Shown here: in pieces, positions 52,966 to 61,518 of the stretch
Layout: the number at the start of each line of letters is the position of its first letter
Numbering within the stretch: position 1 is the stretch's first letter
NCBI GenBank assembly: GCA_947259095.1
Contig: CAMYLA010000002.1
Coordinates: 86,093 to 150,092, forward strand
DNA: 64,000 nt
DNA from: an uncultured Acidimicrobiaceae bacterium
GTDB lineage: Bacteria > Actinomycetota > Acidimicrobiia > Acidimicrobiales > SZUA-35
Direction of reading: 5' to 3'
Translations under genes and position numbers: made by a program
Notes under the pieces: generated by a model
Seen by the model: only the letters and a program-made list of their open reading frames with translations
Databases searched by the model: none
What the model was told of the DNA's origin: nothing

Positions 52966-54134
52966 GTCGTCGGCCGTGCCAGCGGCTTGATCCTGGGCAC
53001 CTGCGTGGCCGGAGCCAGCACGCAGATCGGCTCGATCACGCCGGCGCTGGCCGCGAAGGCCCTGATCCGGCCGATGAGGGCCGATGTCAGCGCAGTACCG
53101 GCCCCGGCCAGTTTCGGCCCATCGGCCAGCAGGACGTCGGCGTTGAGCGTCATGCCCGCCGCCAGCTGATCGACGGTCACCGCGAGCTCGACCAAGGCCT
53201 CGGTGTCGGCCCGGACCGAGGCCAGCGCGGCCATGAGCGCGGGTGCCGGTGGATCGGCGGACTTCTGGATGGCATCTCGGGCGGCCTGACGGGGGCGCCC
53301 GCCGGCGACCAGACCGTCGTACCGGACGGCGACCCGGAGGATCTCGGCACTCAGCTCGGCGTCGGTCCACGTGGCCAGGTCGGTGTCGTTGCGGATCGGG
53401 TCGGGTCGCACCTGGGACGCGATCATGTCGGCGACGGTCTCCAACCTCGGGATGTTGCCGAGGAGGTCGGCGGCCAACTCCGCATGCTGGGGAGCGGGCC
53501 CACCGTCGCCCCCGTCATCGCTCGCCGGCATCACGACGAACCCGATCTGGGAGAGCATCGTGGCCAGATCGAGGTCCCATGCGACGGGACGATCGAGTCC
53601 CTCGCTGATACCCCGGACCGTCTCCCGGAGCCGCATCGTCCGGCTGTAGGCGCCGGCGCTCACCAGGCCCAACACCTCCGTCAACATCGAGACAGTGCCA
53701 CTGAGGGTGTTGTCGAGCAGGTCCCGCTCGATCGTCTTGAGCCGAGCCGGCTCCAACGCCTCATCGAGGCTCTCGATCAGCACGTCAGGTGGGCAGGGCT
53801 TCGTCAGGAAGCGGAAGATCTTGGCGTCGTTGATGGCGGCGATGGCCGAATCGAGATCCGACTGGCCCGACAGCAGGAGTCGAGGCACCTCGGGATGTCG
53901 GGCCCGGAGCGTCGTCAGGAGGTCGGCCCCGGTCATGCCCGGCATCCGCATGTCCGACAACACGAGGTCGAAGGGCGGACCCCCGTCCGCCTCCTCGGCC
54001 TCGTCGAAGAGGCCAAGGGCCTCGGGACCAGATTCGGCGGTGGTGACGTGGAATCGTTTGCGCAGGTTGAGCTTGATCGCTTCGAGCAACTCGGGTTCGT
54101 CATCGACGCACAGCACGCGGGGTTTCACGCTCAT
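52962..54134 (-). CDS. Response regulator with degenerate HD-type output domain
   Basis: This 390-residue protein begins with a receiver (VLCVDDEPELLEA, Asp in LVLSDMRMPGMTG, FLTKPCP). The output region (LTEVLGLVSAGAYSRTMRLRETVRGI, LATMLSQIGFVVMP, LLGNIPRLETVADMI) resembles the HD domain of REC-HD regulators but lacks recognisable HD and GYP catalytic residues. It may be a binding or scaffold output. Both ends overlap neighbouring genes by four bases. Confidence 0.82.
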   Translation of the reverse strand: MSVKPRVLCVDDEPELLEAIKLNLRKRFHVTTAESGPEALGLFDEAEEADGGPPFDLVLSDMRMPGMTGADLLTTLRARHPEVPRLLLSGQSDLDSAIAAINDAKIFRFLTKPCPPDVLIESLDEALEPARLKTIERDLLDNTLSGTVSMLTEVLGLVSAGAYSRTMRLRETVRGISEGLDRPVAWDLDLATMLSQIGFVVMPASDDGGDGGPAPQHAELAADLLGNIPRLETVADMIASQVRPDPIRNDTDLATWTDAELSAEILRVAVRYDGLVAGGRPRQAARDAIQKSADPPAPALMAALASVRADTEALVELAVTVDQLAAGMTLNADVLLADGPKLAGAGTALTSALIGRIRAFAASAGVIEPICVLAPATQVPRIKPLARPTT

Positions 54135-55345
54135 ACCGTTGTGGACTCCTCGGTCAGGGCAGATCCGGCCTCGATGATGGCGACCGCAGCCGCCAGTTCG
54201 TCGTCGATCCGTGTCCGGTAGGGCGAGCCGAAACCGTGGAAGGTCGAGCGCCGCTGGGCCAACACACCCGCCAGCCGGACGGCCTCGAGCGCCGAGAGCG
54301 CCCGCCCCGCCTCAACCGGCTCAGGCCAGTTCCCGAGCTCGGGACGGTCGTGGCCGTCGGCGACCAGTAGTACTGCGTCCGACGGGAGCCCCCAGACCGA
54401 CAGGAGGTGGGCTCCCAGGTCGGGGTGTCCAACACCGAACAGCTGCCGCTCGGCGTCGATGAGCTCGATGTCGCACCGCTCGGCCAGGGCGTAGGCTTCG
54501 GTCAGCCTGCCGGGGAGTTGTCCGATCTCGACCAGCAGCCCGATGTAGCCGAACAGGCCGCCGAGGCCGGCGACGACGGCATCGCTCGGCCGGGCGAGAC
54601 GAGCCGCCAGGACGCTGACGGTCTCGACGTGGGCGGCCAGTGACTCCGGATCGCAGCCGGGGATCGACTCGGTGGCCAGAAACGAGCGAGCGACCTCGGC
54701 CGACAGGATCAGCTGCGATATCGCGGTGAGCCCGATCCTGGTGACCGCCTCCTGGAGGTCACCGACCGGATTCCCGCCGGAGAAAGCGGAGTTGGCCCAC
54801 TGCATCACCTTGGCCCCGATCGCCGGGTCCCTACCGACCAGTGCCGCCACCCGATCCATCGAGGCGTTGGCGTCAGCGGCCAGCTCGAGTAGCTGGGCGT
54901 ACAGCACGGGTGGTGTCGGCAACGCCGAGATCTCGCCGATGGCGGCCAGGATTGCCGGATCGGCGACGTACCGGCGGTGGCGCACGGCGTCGGCCAACGC
55001 CTCGGCCAGGGTGTCCCGGTCACACGGCTTGCTCAGCCATCGATGGGCGACCGGCACGGACGTCATGACCAGATCGACCCCAGCCTCGCCGGACAGCACG
55101 TAGCGGACGATCTCCGGGTGCTCGGCCCGGATCCGCTCGAGCAGGTCGGCCCCGGTCAGGCCCGGCATGCGCATGTCGGTGACGACCACATCGACGGGCT
55201 CGGTGGCCAACAGCGACAACGCCTCGTCGGCACCGACCGCGAAGAGGAAGCGGTAGGTCCGGCGGAGCCTGCGCAGCGCGCCCTGCAACCCGGCCAGCAC
55301 GCCGTCGTCGTCGTCGACGAACAGGACGACCGGCAGATCGGTCAC
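54131..55345 (-). CDS. Response regulator with HDOD output domain
   Basis: I choose the GTG at 55345, which overlaps the kinase stop (GTGA), over the ATG at 55369. The ~404-residue protein has a receiver (VVLFVDDDDGVLAG, Asp in VVVTDMRMPGLTG, LSKPCD), then an HDOD domain (~130-330; ISALPTPPVLYAQLLELAADANASMDRVAALVGRDPAIGAKVMQWANSAFSG). HDOD proteins are often non-catalytic signalling outputs. It is the third gene of the minus-strand H-NOX operon. Confidence 0.88.
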   Translation of the reverse strand: MTDLPVVLFVDDDDGVLAGLQGALRRLRRTYRFLFAVGADEALSLLATEPVDVVVTDMRMPGLTGADLLERIRAEHPEIVRYVLSGEAGVDLVMTSVPVAHRWLSKPCDRDTLAEALADAVRHRRYVADPAILAAIGEISALPTPPVLYAQLLELAADANASMDRVAALVGRDPAIGAKVMQWANSAFSGGNPVGDLQEAVTRIGLTAISQLILSAEVARSFLATESIPGCDPESLAAHVETVSVLAARLARPSDAVVAGLGGLFGYIGLLVEIGQLPGRLTEAYALAERCDIELIDAERQLFGVGHPDLGAHLLSVWGLPSDAVLLVADGHDRPELGNWPEPVEAGRALSALEAVRLAGVLAQRRSTFHGFGSPYRTRIDDELAAAVAIIEAGSALTEESTTV

Positions 55346-56658
55346 GCCGCCCGTTTCCTCGGCAGCCACAGGTGAAAGGTGGTGCCCGAACCTGGATCGA
55401 CGTCGAAGTCCAGCCGGCCCCCGTGCTTCGAGACCACGATGTTGTGAGCCAGGGCCAGGCCCTGACCGGTCCCTCGTCCGGGCTCCTTGGTGGTGAAGAA
55501 CGGCTCGAAGACCCGCTCCCGGATCTCCTCGGGGATTCCTCCCCCGGTGTCGGCGATGTCCACCGCCACGCCGTCGGCCTCCGCCCGGGACCGGATGGTG
55601 ATCCGGCCGAGACCACCCGACTCGGCGACGACGTCACCGATGGCATGAGCTGCGTTGACCACCAGGTTGATCAGGACCTGACCCAAGTCACCGCGGTTGC
55701 AGAGCACGTCCGGGATCTGGCCGAGCTCCAGGTCGATCTCGGCCACGTACCTGTACTCGTTCTTGGCGACGGTGAGCGTCGTCTCGATCAGCTGGTTGAG
55801 GTCGGCGGGGGCCAGATCGTCTTCGCCGGGATGGGAGAACTGCTTGAGGGCCTTGACGATGCTGGAGACCCGCTCGATACCGTCGAGGGTTCGAGCAATC
55901 GCCTTCGGCACCTCGTCTTCGACGAACTCGATGTCGATCTCCTCCTCGAGCTCATCGATGGTGGCGACGAGCTTCGGCCCCGTTGGCTCCCCCTGTGCAA
56001 GTGGCTTCAGCTTGCGATATTCCACGACCAGGCCCGTCAGATCCTCGAAGGCGTCGCCGATGAAGCGGGCGCTGTCGCCGATGAACTGGATCGGGGTGTT
56101 GATCTCGTGGGCCACGCCGGCGGCCAGCTGACCGATCGACTCCAACCGCTGGGCGTGACGTAGCTCGACCTCGAGTTGCTTTCGTTCGCTGATGTCGGTG
56201 GCGACGCAGACCGCTCCGACCACCCCGCCGTCCTCGTCGCGCAGCAGCGACGTCGTGAGCAGAACCGGGACGGGTCCGCTCCTCGCCGATTGGAGCTCCG
56301 CCTCGCGAGGACCCAGGCACAGGTGCTCGAGCGCCGGCACCCAGTCCGACCAGGTCGGTCCCAGGAGGAGATCGAACAGGCAGGTGCCGACGAGCTCGTC
56401 GTCGTCTAGGCCGCTCATCCTGGCGGTCGTGCCTCCGACCGAGGTGATGCGACCATCGACATCGGTGATCATCACCGCCGACGACATGCTGGCCAGCACG
56501 TTCTCGAGAAAGACCTTGCTGTCCCGCAACTCGCACTGGGTCACGTAGAGCGATCGGGTCTTGTCCTCTATCATCCGCTCCAGGACCCGGTTCTCGGCCT
56601 GTGCTCGTTCGAGCCGTCGCTCCAGCTTGGCCACTCGCTCCTCGGCCGGGTCGGTCAC
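55342..56658 (-). CDS. PAS-containing soluble histidine kinase
   Basis: This 438-residue protein starts at a GTG overlapping the H-NOX stop. It has an N-terminal coiled coil ([20 protein letters not shown]), a PAS domain (~45-165; [34 protein letters not shown]), HisKA with [21 protein letters not shown], and the ATPase domain ([33 protein letters not shown]). No membrane segment is seen. It is the obvious partner of the adjacent H-NOX and of the three response regulators downstream. Confidence 0.92.
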   Translation of the reverse strand: MTDPAEERVAKLERRLERAQAENRVLERMIEDKTRSLYVTQCELRDSKVFLENVLASMSSAVMITDVDGRITSVGGTTARMSGLDDDELVGTCLFDLLLGPTWSDWVPALEHLCLGPREAELQSARSGPVPVLLTTSLLRDEDGGVVGAVCVATDISERKQLEVELRHAQRLESIGQLAAGVAHEINTPIQFIGDSARFIGDAFEDLTGLVVEYRKLKPLAQGEPTGPKLVATIDELEEEIDIEFVEDEVPKAIARTLDGIERVSSIVKALKQFSHPGEDDLAPADLNQLIETTLTVAKNEYRYVAEIDLELGQIPDVLCNRGDLGQVLINLVVNAAHAIGDVVAESGGLGRITIRSRAEADGVAVDIADTGGGIPEEIRERVFEPFFTTKEPGRGTGQGLALAHNIVVSKHGGRLDFDVDPGSGTTFHLWLPRKRAA

Positions 56659-57254
56659 GCTCGGGCCGAGACGCTCTCGGTCGCGACCTGTCCCGGGCCG
56701 GTGGCCGACGCTCCGACCGCGTCTCCGGATCGGACCAGGAACGAACCGCTGGTTCCCGCCGTCGACCGTCGCTCGTACCCGACCGGGACCCCGTACCAGT
56801 CGGCCAGACCGTCGAGAAACCCTTCGACGAGGGCGAAGAGCCCGAAGTCGGACTCGTAGTTCAGGGTCAGCACCCCCGGGCCGTGCTCGACCGCGCTGAA
56901 TCGGGCTGGGCTGGCCTCGGGATCGAGCTTCCGGACCTCGGTGTGGATCACCGTCTCGAGGTTCAACAGCAACGAGTGGGGATCGTCCAGCCCCTCGAGA
57001 AGGGTGGGCACCGACCGGGCAAGAGCCGGGAAGGAGTGCCTACCGAAGGCTCGGAGGAGCGGCTCGACCTCGACCTCGTGGGTCGTCACTGCGGTGTCAA
57101 CCAGGGCCAGCAGATCGCTGGCCGGGTAGTTGCCAGGGCCCACGAACGGCTCGGCGGTCTCCAGGTCCGTGGCGTCGACGAGGTCCTCGAACGCATCGGG
57201 ACCGTAGGTTTGGTCGACGAAGTCAGCCAACAGCTTGAAAATCGAACCCTTCAT
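56655..57254 (-). CDS. H-NOX-like protein 2 with altered heme-propionate motif
   Basis: The ATG at 57254, with GAGGAGG five bases upstream, gives MKGSIFKLLADFVDQTYGPDAFEDL; the longer ORF from 57308 is not needed. The 199-residue protein is H-NOX-like, with the putative proximal His in VIHTEVRKLDPEASPARF. The YxSxR motif, however, reads YESDF, so the Arg is lost, and the usual Tyr seven residues after the His is Asp. It may bind heme differently or act without heme. It opens the minus-strand signalling operon. Confidence 0.85.
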   Translation of the reverse strand: MKGSIFKLLADFVDQTYGPDAFEDLVDATDLETAEPFVGPGNYPASDLLALVDTAVTTHEVEVEPLLRAFGRHSFPALARSVPTLLEGLDDPHSLLLNLETVIHTEVRKLDPEASPARFSAVEHGPGVLTLNYESDFGLFALVEGFLDGLADWYGVPVGYERRSTAGTSGSFLVRSGDAVGASATGPGQVATESVSARA

Positions 57255-57294
57255 GGAGCCTCCTCGTGCCCAGCACTCTTCTGCACAGGGACAC

Positions 57295-57639
57295 TTAATC
57301 ATCGGCAATCAGGGCCTGGAAGTTGATGGAACCTATCGGACTCCTCGGCTTTCGTTCCGTTGTAGGCGCTCGGGATTCTGGCCCGTTGCGCAGATCCAGG
57401 GAGCCGATGATCGAAGCTCCCGCAATCTCGAACGGGCGCGGATCACAGGTGTGGAAGGACTCGAGGAGTGCCGCTCGAAGCTCGCTGGCGGGAAGTAACG
57501 AGCGGTCACCCGACGAGGTCGCGAGGTCGACGTCGTGGCCGCGGTTCAGCCCTGCCACCAGCCGATGCTTGACCGAGGCGCCGATATCGATCCCTCCGTC
57601 GTCAGACACGTCAGGATCGTATCCTCCGACCCGAAGCAC
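57295..57639 (-). pseudogene. Pentapeptide-like protein fragment (weak)
   Basis: The minus strand contains LLPASELRAALLESFHTCDPRPFEIAGASIIGSLDLRNG, like the N-terminus of actinobacterial pentapeptide-repeat or membrane-associated proteins (CDPRG..L.GA.I.G.LDL). The frame then turns into Pro/Arg-rich sequence and ends. It lies between the H-NOX operon and the tRNA and looks like a stump left by integration. Confidence 0.35.
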
Positions 57640-57712
57640 GAGCCTGCTTGTCGGCGGAAAGAAGGGTCAGGGCGGGTGGCCATGGAGCCCGAGAAGCGCC
57701 CAAACTCACGTT

Positions 57713-57734
57713 GCCAGTGGCACCACAGTGGCAC
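57713..57734. repeat. GTGGCAC double motif next to the complete tRNA-Ser
   Basis: GTGGCACCACAGTGGCAC lies 36 bp beyond the 3' (CCA) end of the complete tRNA-Ser gene. Its orientation is opposite to the left-arm copies at 34352 and 37314, so it may mark a different element end. Confidence 0.65.
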
Positions 57735-57770
57735 GGGTCCGTTTCGCCCGGAGGGCTACACCCTCGAAAC

Positions 57771-57860
57771 TGGCGGAGAGAGGGGGATTCGAACCCCCGG
57801 AACCTGTGAGGGTTCAACGGTTTTCAAGACCGACGCAATCGTCCACTCTGCCATCTCTCC
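57771..57860 (-). tRNA. tRNA-Ser(UGA), CCA encoded
   Basis: Read on the minus strand the gene folds as a class II tRNA. The acceptor stem is GGAGAGA/TCTCTCC, then a D-arm, an anticodon loop CTTGAAA with anticodon TGA, a long variable arm with stem GAACC/GGTTC, a T-arm GGGGG-TTCGAAT-CCCCC, discriminator G and an encoded CCA at 57771-57773. The 59 bp from CCA to the anticodon loop are repeated exactly at 37411-37469 and less exactly at three other places, so the gene has served as an integration target. Confidence 0.95.
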
Positions 57861-57932
57861 GTGAACGAGGTTAGCGGCGTTTCGGGGCCGGTGGGAGGTT
57901 GCCGGCCGAACGGGACGGCGGCTCGAGACCGG

Positions 57933-59381
57933 CTACACACCAACCCCGGGGACACAGAAGGCGGCGTCTTCCGGCTTGCTGTAGGTCCGGGTCGTGATCG
58001 GGCACAGTTCGGCGAAGATGGTCTCGGCCGGGACTTTCTGGGGGCCTTCGTATTGGGGGCGCATCTTGAGCGCCGGGCCGTCGACCGGGGCGTTGCCGTC
58101 CGGTCCTCCGTCTGTGAGGTAGCCGAAGCCGCAGCCGGTCGGGGTGTCGGCATCGATTGCGAAGTTGACGCAGTTGTCGATCCACAGGTCGGCCACATCG
58201 CTGTTCCATGCCCCCCACCAGTCACCGTGGGTGGTCGATCCGGGCGTTGCTTTCGACACGCCGAAGGTGGTCGGGTCGACGTCGGAGGACAGGTACCAGC
58301 CTTCGGTGGTCTCACCGATCTCGACCTTGTAGTTCACGAAGTATTCGAGGTTGGGCAGGATCCGGTCGTAGGGGGCGACGCAGTTGCTGCTGTACCAACC
58401 GCCGGGCGGTGGTTGGAAGTTGGTCCAGTCGGCGGGATCCTCGCCGTTCCAACACTGGTTGAACTTCACGTTCATCTCCAACACGACCCGGGGATCGTCG
58501 TCTACGCCGTACTCCTCCTTGAACTTGGAACCGTTGCAGACCGGGATGGTGTGGTCTCCCTCGTAGGAGGCGGTGGAGAAGTTGTCGCTGCAGACGAAGG
58601 TCAGCTTGCTACTGACACCGCCCTCGGCCTCCGGCACGGTGTTGAGGTTTTCGGTGGCGATCAGCGCCGCCTCATCCGGGTACTTCTGGGCTTCCCCCCG
58701 GGCCCGTCCTTCACCCTTGTAATACACGACAACCCGCTCCGGGATCCGCACATTGCCTTCGGCGTCGAACATGGCCGGCACCCAGTAGCCGGTCCGGTTC
58801 AGCTCCTGACCGTTGCAGGTGCTCGATCCGGAGTTGAGCAGCGAGTCGAAGGTGGTGAAGGCGTTGATGTCGGTATTGCCGAAGTGCATATGGAGATGCG
58901 ACGCCCCCGGCTTGCCGGGGAACAGCAGGGGGTCGTCGTAGCTGAAGTGGGAGAACTCACAACCGGCGCGGAACTGACCGCCGGCCGGGATGGGGAACGC
59001 CTGCTCGGGGTTGCCGCCGGGGCTGTCGAGGTACTCCTGGCGGGGCCCGTAGTGGTCGGTCAGCGTCAGCTGGTCAGACGGCGTTGCCAGGTCCGGGCTT
59101 GCGTCGTGGTTGGTGTTGCGAACCGAGGCCGCCTTGAGCATCGCCAGGTTCGACTCGTAGTTCAACGAGCTGGTCGAGGCCGCAGCTTCGCCATCGCCCC
59201 CCGTCTCCTGGGAGCCGATACTCAGCGGTCCGGCCGCATCGACCCCGTCGGCTTCATCTCCTGAGCCGAGCCCGACAAGTCCGGGACGAATCAAGACCAC
59301 CAGGACCGCCAACACCAGGAGCCCGCCGGCACCGAGCATGAAGTAGTATGGGCCTCGCCGTTCCGCTAGGTCCTCGAACAT
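57933..59381 (-). CDS. DUF1996 domain protein 1 (membrane-anchored, extracellular)
   Basis: I start at the ATG at 59381 (MFEDLAERRGPYYFML), not at 59729, giving 482 residues. One N-terminal membrane segment (MLGAGGLLVLAVLVVLI) anchors a large outer domain. The DUF1996 pattern is clear: GCEFSHFSYDDPLLFPGKPGASHLHMHFGNTD, NRTGYWVPAMFD, ERVVVYYKG, CWNG, HGDWWGAWN. Conserved His and Cys residues suggest a metal site or disulfides. The function of DUF1996 is unknown. A paralogue lies directly upstream, 68 bp away. Confidence 0.88.
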   Translation of the reverse strand: MFEDLAERRGPYYFMLGAGGLLVLAVLVVLIRPGLVGLGSGDEADGVDAAGPLSIGSQETGGDGEAAASTSSLNYESNLAMLKAASVRNTNHDASPDLATPSDQLTLTDHYGPRQEYLDSPGGNPEQAFPIPAGGQFRAGCEFSHFSYDDPLLFPGKPGASHLHMHFGNTDINAFTTFDSLLNSGSSTCNGQELNRTGYWVPAMFDAEGNVRIPERVVVYYKGEGRARGEAQKYPDEAALIATENLNTVPEAEGGVSSKLTFVCSDNFSTASYEGDHTIPVCNGSKFKEEYGVDDDPRVVLEMNVKFNQCWNGEDPADWTNFQPPPGGWYSSNCVAPYDRILPNLEYFVNYKVEIGETTEGWYLSSDVDPTTFGVSKATPGSTTHGDWWGAWNSDVADLWIDNCVNFAIDADTPTGCGFGYLTDGGPDGNAPVDGPALKMRPQYEGPQKVPAETIFAELCPITTRTYSKPEDAAFCVPGVGV

Positions 59382-59449
59382 GGTCCGCCACCATCTGCCA
59401 AAAGGGCCGTCACCTACAAATGAATACCAGGCCCCGGCCCGAATGTCAG

Positions 59450-61354
59450 CTATAGCCCGGTGCCGGGAGCGCAGTAGGCCGCATCCTCCGGCTTGCTGTA
59501 CGAACGCTTGGGGTTCGGGCACAGCTCCTGCATCAGTGTTGCCGCCGGGACCTTGTTCGGACCGTTGTACTGTGGCCGCAGCTTCAGGGCCGGCCCACCG
59601 GCCGGAGCCGATCCGTTCGGGCCGCCGTCGCTCAGGTAGCCGAACCCGCAGCCGCTGGCGGCGCCGGACCGGTAGTTGACGCAGTTGTCGATGAACATCT
59701 TGTTGATGTCCTTGTTCCAGCCGCCCCACCAGTCACCGTGGGAGGTGGTCCCGCCGGCAGCCTTGGAAGCCCCGAACGACGTGGCGTCGACGTCGGATGA
59801 GAGGAACCAGTTGCTGGTGTTCTCCCCCGGCTCGACCCGGTAGTTCACGAAGTACTCCATGTTCGGCAGCGTGTGGTTGAACTCTCCGGTGCAGTTGCTG
59901 CCGTACCAGCTGCCGCCCGGTGGCCGGAAGTTTTTCCAGTCGGCCGGGTTCTTGCCGTTCCAGCACTGGCCGAACTTCACGTTCATCTCCAGCACCGCGG
60001 TGCCGGAACCGTTGCAGCTCGGCATGGTGTTGCCGGCCGCCCCGCCATTGCTCGAGTACTTGTCGCTGCAGACGAAGCTGTACTTGCCGGACACCCCGCC
60101 CTGGCTCTCCGGTTTGGCGTTCAGGTTCTCGGTGGCGATCATCGCCGCCCCGGCCGGGTACGGCTCGGCCTTACCCCTGGCCAGACCCTCACCCTTGTAG
60201 TAGACGACAACCCGTTCCGGGATGCGCACATTGCCGTTGCCGTCGATGATGGCCGGAGCCCAGTAGCCGGTTCGGTTCAGTTCTTGACCGTTGCAGGTGC
60301 TGGAACCGGAGTTGATCAGCGTCTCGTAGCTGCTGAAGGCGTTGACGTCGGTGTTGCCGAAGTACATGTGTAGGTGGGCGGCGCCGGGTTTGCCGGGAAA
60401 GACCAGCGGATCGTCATAGGAGAAGTGGGAGAACTCACAGCCGGTACGGAACTGACCGCCGTTGGCGACCGGGAACGCCTGCTCGGGGTTGCCGCCGGGA
60501 TTACCCAGATACTCGTTTCGGGGTCCGTACAGGCTCTGCAGGTTCAGCGAGGCAGACGGTGTGTTCCGCTGGGGGCTGTTGTCGTGGTTACGGTTCCTGA
60601 CCGACGAGGCCCGGATCAGGTCGAGGTTCGACCGGTAATCGAGCGACACGTTGGCCTGGGCGGCGGGCTTCGGGGCTGCGGTCGAGGGTGGGGCGGTGGA
60701 GGCCGTCGGTGTCGGAGTTGCGGTCTCGGTGTTGCCGTCTCCGGCGCCGCCGGCGGCCGGGGCTTTCGAGGAGGGGCTGGCTTCCCCGGCCGGTGCGGTG
60801 CCCTCGGCCGGCGCCGAAGCATCGCTGGCGGACTCGGTTGACGACGAGGTCGCCTCGCTGGCCGCTTCGCCGGCCGCTTCGCCGCCCGCTTCGGTGGTGT
60901 CGGTGTCGGTGTCGGTGGACGCAGCCGCTTCGGCTTCGGTGCCCGTTGCGTCGATGGCCGACGGATCACCTTCGACGGCCTCGATCCGGCCGGTGGTCTC
61001 GTCGACGTTGGCCACCAGGGTGCCCGCCGAGTTGAGCTGCTCCGGTGGCGACTGCTCGTCGATACCGATCTCGATCTCCGTCAGCTCGGCCTCGGTGAGA
61101 GCGTCCTCGGGAACGTCGGTGGTATCGGTCAGGGTCGACGGGCTGAGGAGCGAGACGACGACCCAGATCCCGACGCCGACCAGAAGGGCGAGACCAAGTT
61201 TGTAGGCCGTGCCGCCGACTCGTCCTTGCTTCGTGGCGCCATCGGGCTGCACCTCGATCGTGGTGGCGTCCGGCTCGACCTCGATCGTGCCGCCGGTATG
61301 GGTGGAGGGCTCGAACACGTTCTCATCGAGTGGCGACATCTCTTGTCCCGTCAT
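59450..61354 (-). CDS. DUF1996 domain protein 2 with Ala/Ser/Thr-rich stalk
   Basis: This 634-residue paralogue has a cytosolic N-terminal tail, one membrane segment (YKLGLALLVGVGIWVVVSLL), an acidic stretch and a long low-complexity stalk (EAAGEAASEATSSSTESASD, then TATPTPTASTAPPSTAAPKP). The DUF1996 domain follows (CEFSHFSYDDPLVFPGKPGA, HLHMYFGNTDVNAF, HGDWWGGWNKDI). The start may be the ATG at 61354 or the one at 61339. The stalk would hold the domain away from the membrane. The two genes are a tandem duplication in one transcription direction. Confidence 0.88.
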   Translation of the reverse strand: MTGQEMSPLDENVFEPSTHTGGTIEVEPDATTIEVQPDGATKQGRVGGTAYKLGLALLVGVGIWVVVSLLSPSTLTDTTDVPEDALTEAELTEIEIGIDEQSPPEQLNSAGTLVANVDETTGRIEAVEGDPSAIDATGTEAEAAASTDTDTDTTEAGGEAAGEAASEATSSSTESASDASAPAEGTAPAGEASPSSKAPAAGGAGDGNTETATPTPTASTAPPSTAAPKPAAQANVSLDYRSNLDLIRASSVRNRNHDNSPQRNTPSASLNLQSLYGPRNEYLGNPGGNPEQAFPVANGGQFRTGCEFSHFSYDDPLVFPGKPGAAHLHMYFGNTDVNAFSSYETLINSGSSTCNGQELNRTGYWAPAIIDGNGNVRIPERVVVYYKGEGLARGKAEPYPAGAAMIATENLNAKPESQGGVSGKYSFVCSDKYSSNGGAAGNTMPSCNGSGTAVLEMNVKFGQCWNGKNPADWKNFRPPGGSWYGSNCTGEFNHTLPNMEYFVNYRVEPGENTSNWFLSSDVDATSFGASKAAGGTTSHGDWWGGWNKDINKMFIDNCVNYRSGAASGCGFGYLSDGGPNGSAPAGGPALKLRPQYNGPNKVPAATLMQELCPNPKRSYSKPEDAAYCAPGTGL

Positions 61355-61518
61355 GAAACCGCAATACTAGATCGCCGGCAGCGGTGGGCAACGTTTCTCA
61401 CCGTCGTATCTCTGCGAACGATGGCTGCGCTCCACGCCAGATGCCCTGGCGCTGGCCCCGGAACCGTGGCCGACCGTATCCCGTGCCGCCCCGGCCCGGT
61501 TTGTGGGAGGCTGGCCTG

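Noticed and set aside
57323-57874. 183-residue + strand ORF over the tRNA-Ser
   Set aside because: It reads through the tRNA gene and has no domain. Similar fragments (ERGGFEPPEPVRVQRFSR) arise at every tRNA scar simply by translating the tRNA sequence.
60651-61205. 184-residue + strand Ser/Ala/Val-rich ORF
   Set aside because: It is the reverse shadow of the low-complexity stalk of the DUF1996 protein.
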